DNA of 32,637 nt from an uncultured Candidatus Actinomarina sp. GTDB lineage: Bacteria; Actinomycetota; Acidimicrobiia; Actinomarinales; Actinomarinaceae. A program made the translations under genes and the position numbers. Positions 31,265 through 32,637 of the stretch are shown piece after piece. How positions within the stretch are numbered: the stretch's first letter is position 1; each line of letters starts with the position of its first letter. The DNA is taken from contig CACKFQ010000009.1 in the NCBI GenBank assembly GCA_902599555.1, positions 1 through 32,637 of the forward strand, written 5' to 3'. The notes under the pieces are model-generated. The model made no database searches. It had not been told where the DNA came from and saw only the letters and a program-made list of their open reading frames with translations.

Positions 31265-31699
31265 ATGTCAAAAATAGAACTCTCTAAAGATGACTTTCAA
31301 GCTTTTTGGGAAGCAACAGTGAGGTATTACGAACTAGACCCACAAGGCGTAATGCATAATGCAAATCATGTTGCATTTTTTGACCAAGCAATTACGGCTT
31401 ATTTTAAGTATGTAAATTATGACTACTTAAAAGATATAGAAGAGACCCAAAAAGATTTCCACACAGTACAGATATTAGTTCAGTACAACAAACCACTTTA
31501 CTTTGACCAAGATATTGAAATTGGTGTCAAAATCAAAGAAATTGGTAACTCGAGCATGACCTGGATAATGGGAATGTTTTTAAAAGAAACAGGTGAATTA
31601 GTGAGTTCCTGTGAAGCTGTTCATGTATACACAGACCAAACAACCATGCAATCAACACCAATTACAGACGACCTTAAAGAGAACCTACAGTTTAATTAA
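31265..31699 (+). CDS. Acyl-CoA thioesterase (4HBT/YbgC-like hot-dog fold)
   Basis: A 144-residue hot-dog protein. VRYYELDPQGVMHNANHVAF followed by FDQA matches the 4HBT signature (YxxxDxxGhhxNxxhxxFF) with the catalytic Asp in ELD. VQILVQYNKPLYFDQDIEIG and SMTWIMGMFLKETGELVSS complete the fold. It would cleave an acyl-CoA; chain length and partner are unknown. It begins directly after the stop of the PFK gene. Confidence 0.88.
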   Translation: MSKIELSKDDFQAFWEATVRYYELDPQGVMHNANHVAFFDQAITAYFKYVNYDYLKDIEETQKDFHTVQILVQYNKPLYFDQDIEIGVKIKEIGNSSMTWIMGMFLKETGELVSSCEAVHVYTDQTTMQSTPITDDLKENLQFN

Positions 31700-31714
31700 T
31701 CAAAACGTAAGCAC

Positions 31715-31720
31715 TAACAT
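31715..31720 (+). promoter_or_regulatory. -10-like TAACAT, possible leaderless promoter of the acyltransferase gene
   Basis: TAACAT ends seven bases before the ATG at 31728, with no Shine-Dalgarno sequence between. It matches the TAnnnT pattern and spacing seen at other starts in this window. Confidence 0.35.
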
Positions 31721-31727
31721 TATCAAT

Positions 31728-32637
31728 ATGAGCCAAAGAAGATATGATATCGATGCATTGCGATCTATAGCAATGTTCCTACTTATTTTTTATCATCTTG
31801 GAGTTTCGTTTACCTCTATTGCACCACAAATCTCTTTCGTCCAAAACAAGAGGGTAGCAGATGGAATATGGCCATTGCTAAACCTAATGAACAGCTGGAG
31901 GATACCACTTGTTTTCTTAATTGCAGGAATTGCTTTAAGGCTTTCATTTATAAAAAGAACCAAGATGCAAATATTTAAAGAGAGAACAAAAGTTCTTGGC
32001 CTTCCGTGGTTGTTTGGAACTCTTGTATTTTCAACTTCCTCGGTTTTTATTGCAGGGAAATATTATAACTACTGGTTCTTGGATGAGATAAACGAAGCAG
32101 CTTTGTTTTCCTTTCAATACCAAGGAGTACATTTGTGGTTTTTAATAAATATTTTTATTTACTGTTGGCTTTTTGTTCCAATTTTAAATTTTATATCAAA
32201 AGAAAATTTTATTTCTTCATTACTTAACAGACCGGGAGGAATATTTTTATTTGCAATACCAGTAATAGCTGAGGGACGTCTGCTTAATTCAGTTAGATTT
32301 AAAACAGAAACATACGGAGATTATTACACCACCTACGCTCTTACGGAGCATGGTTTTATTCTTGGCCTTATATGGTTTGCTATAGGCATAATTCTTACTT
32401 CTCAAGGTGATGCCTTTTGGGAATCAAACAAAAAGAACTGGCGATTACACCTGGTTTTAGGCATGACGTCATATTTTTATAGACTGTTTAACAATTTTAT
32501 AGAAGACTATGCCCTGGATAATAGGCTCATAGCTTTTGAGTCCTTTAATTTTATTTTTGCGCTGTTAGGCCTTGCTGCAGTGTATTTAAACAAAGACTCA
32601 CCACAGCTTACCTACTATAAAACAGCTGTATACCCTG
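31728..32637 (+). CDS. Acyltransferase 3 family membrane protein, 3' end cut by window edge
   Basis: An open frame runs from the ATG at 31728 to the window edge (303 codons). It begins SQRRYDIDALRSIAMFLLIF and YHLGVSF, the N-terminal signature of acyltransferase 3 proteins (RxxxlDxlRxiA...YH) with the catalytic His in the first membrane helix. SWRIPLVFLIAGIALRLSFI with FIKRTK, and GVHLWFLINIFIYCW, are further family blocks and resemble the MdoC/OafA subgroup. Multiple membrane helices are evident. It would O-acylate an envelope sugar or polymer; the acceptor is unknown. Confidence 0.9.
   Translation, partial: MSQRRYDIDALRSIAMFLLIFYHLGVSFTSIAPQISFVQNKRVADGIWPLLNLMNSWRIPLVFLIAGIALRLSFIKRTKMQIFKERTKVLGLPWLFGTLVFSTSSVFIAGKYYNYWFLDEINEAALFSFQYQGVHLWFLINIFIYCWLFVPILNFISKENFISSLLNRPGGIFLFAIPVIAEGRLLNSVRFKTETYGDYYTTYALTEHGFILGLIWFAIGIILTSQGDAFWESNKKNWRLHLVLGMTSYFYRLFNNFIEDYALDNRLIAFESFNFIFALLGLAAVYLNKDSPQLTYYKTAVYP

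Overview
The window looks like the replication-origin region of a small-genome, low-GC (about one third by eye) actinobacterium of the marine 'Candidatus Actinomarina' kind. The lineage call is inference from gene order. cca | NUDIX ... trxB - cwlM-like | parB - parA - rsmG - jag - yidC - yidD - rnpA - rpmH | dnaA - dnaN - (DUF721-like) - gyrB - gyrA - DUF3566 is the order around oriC in Mycobacterium and relatives, and DUF3566 next to gyrA is an actinobacterial hallmark. Intergenic gaps are tiny, ATGA/GTGA overlaps are common, and several genes of the mycobacterial order (murJ/mviN, sigM, trxA, recF) are missing from their expected positions. No tRNA, rRNA, CRISPR array or insertion sequence was seen, and no gene-free stretch exceeds 300 bases.

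Layout. 1-1107: a cut-off metal-ABC substrate-binding lipoprotein, diverging from a Fur/Zur-family repressor across two palindromic operators, then a convergent 59-residue CxxC microprotein. 1172-4869: a polytopic membrane protein and a large Asp-box beta-propeller lipoprotein. 4866-10199 (minus strand): SHOCT-TM2 protein, Ste24-like M48 protease, small membrane protein plus a DNA-binding protein with internal repeats, cis-prenyltransferase, aminopeptidase P and an esterase. 10204-12074: argR, with two ARG boxes at its start, and cca. 12112-15382 (plus strand): NUDIX, GNAT, small membrane protein, trxB and a CwlM-like protein that appears to lack the catalytic zinc ligands.

15385-19769 (minus strand) is the chromosome-segregation and membrane-insertion operon; a perfect parS lies inside rsmG. 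19770-20056 is the best oriC candidate, with short repeats and a DnaA-box-like inverted pair that cover one possible dnaA start. 20057-28040 (plus strand) carries dnaA, dnaN, a short DUF721/DciA-like gene, gyrB, gyrA and DUF3566. GyrA has a Lys/Pro/Ala-rich tail encoded by tandem DNA repeats and an unusual quinolone-pocket sequence.

28041-32637: a cobalamin riboswitch heads a gene for a BtuF-like binding protein. Nine bases later come a LacD/DUF2090-type class I aldolase, a PPi-type phosphofructokinase, a thioesterase and a cut-off acyltransferase. The aldolase and kinase may form a compact PPi-based sugar-phosphate module. A -10-like hexamer sits 6-7 bases before the start codon of at least five genes without a Shine-Dalgarno sequence, which suggests leaderless transcription is common here.
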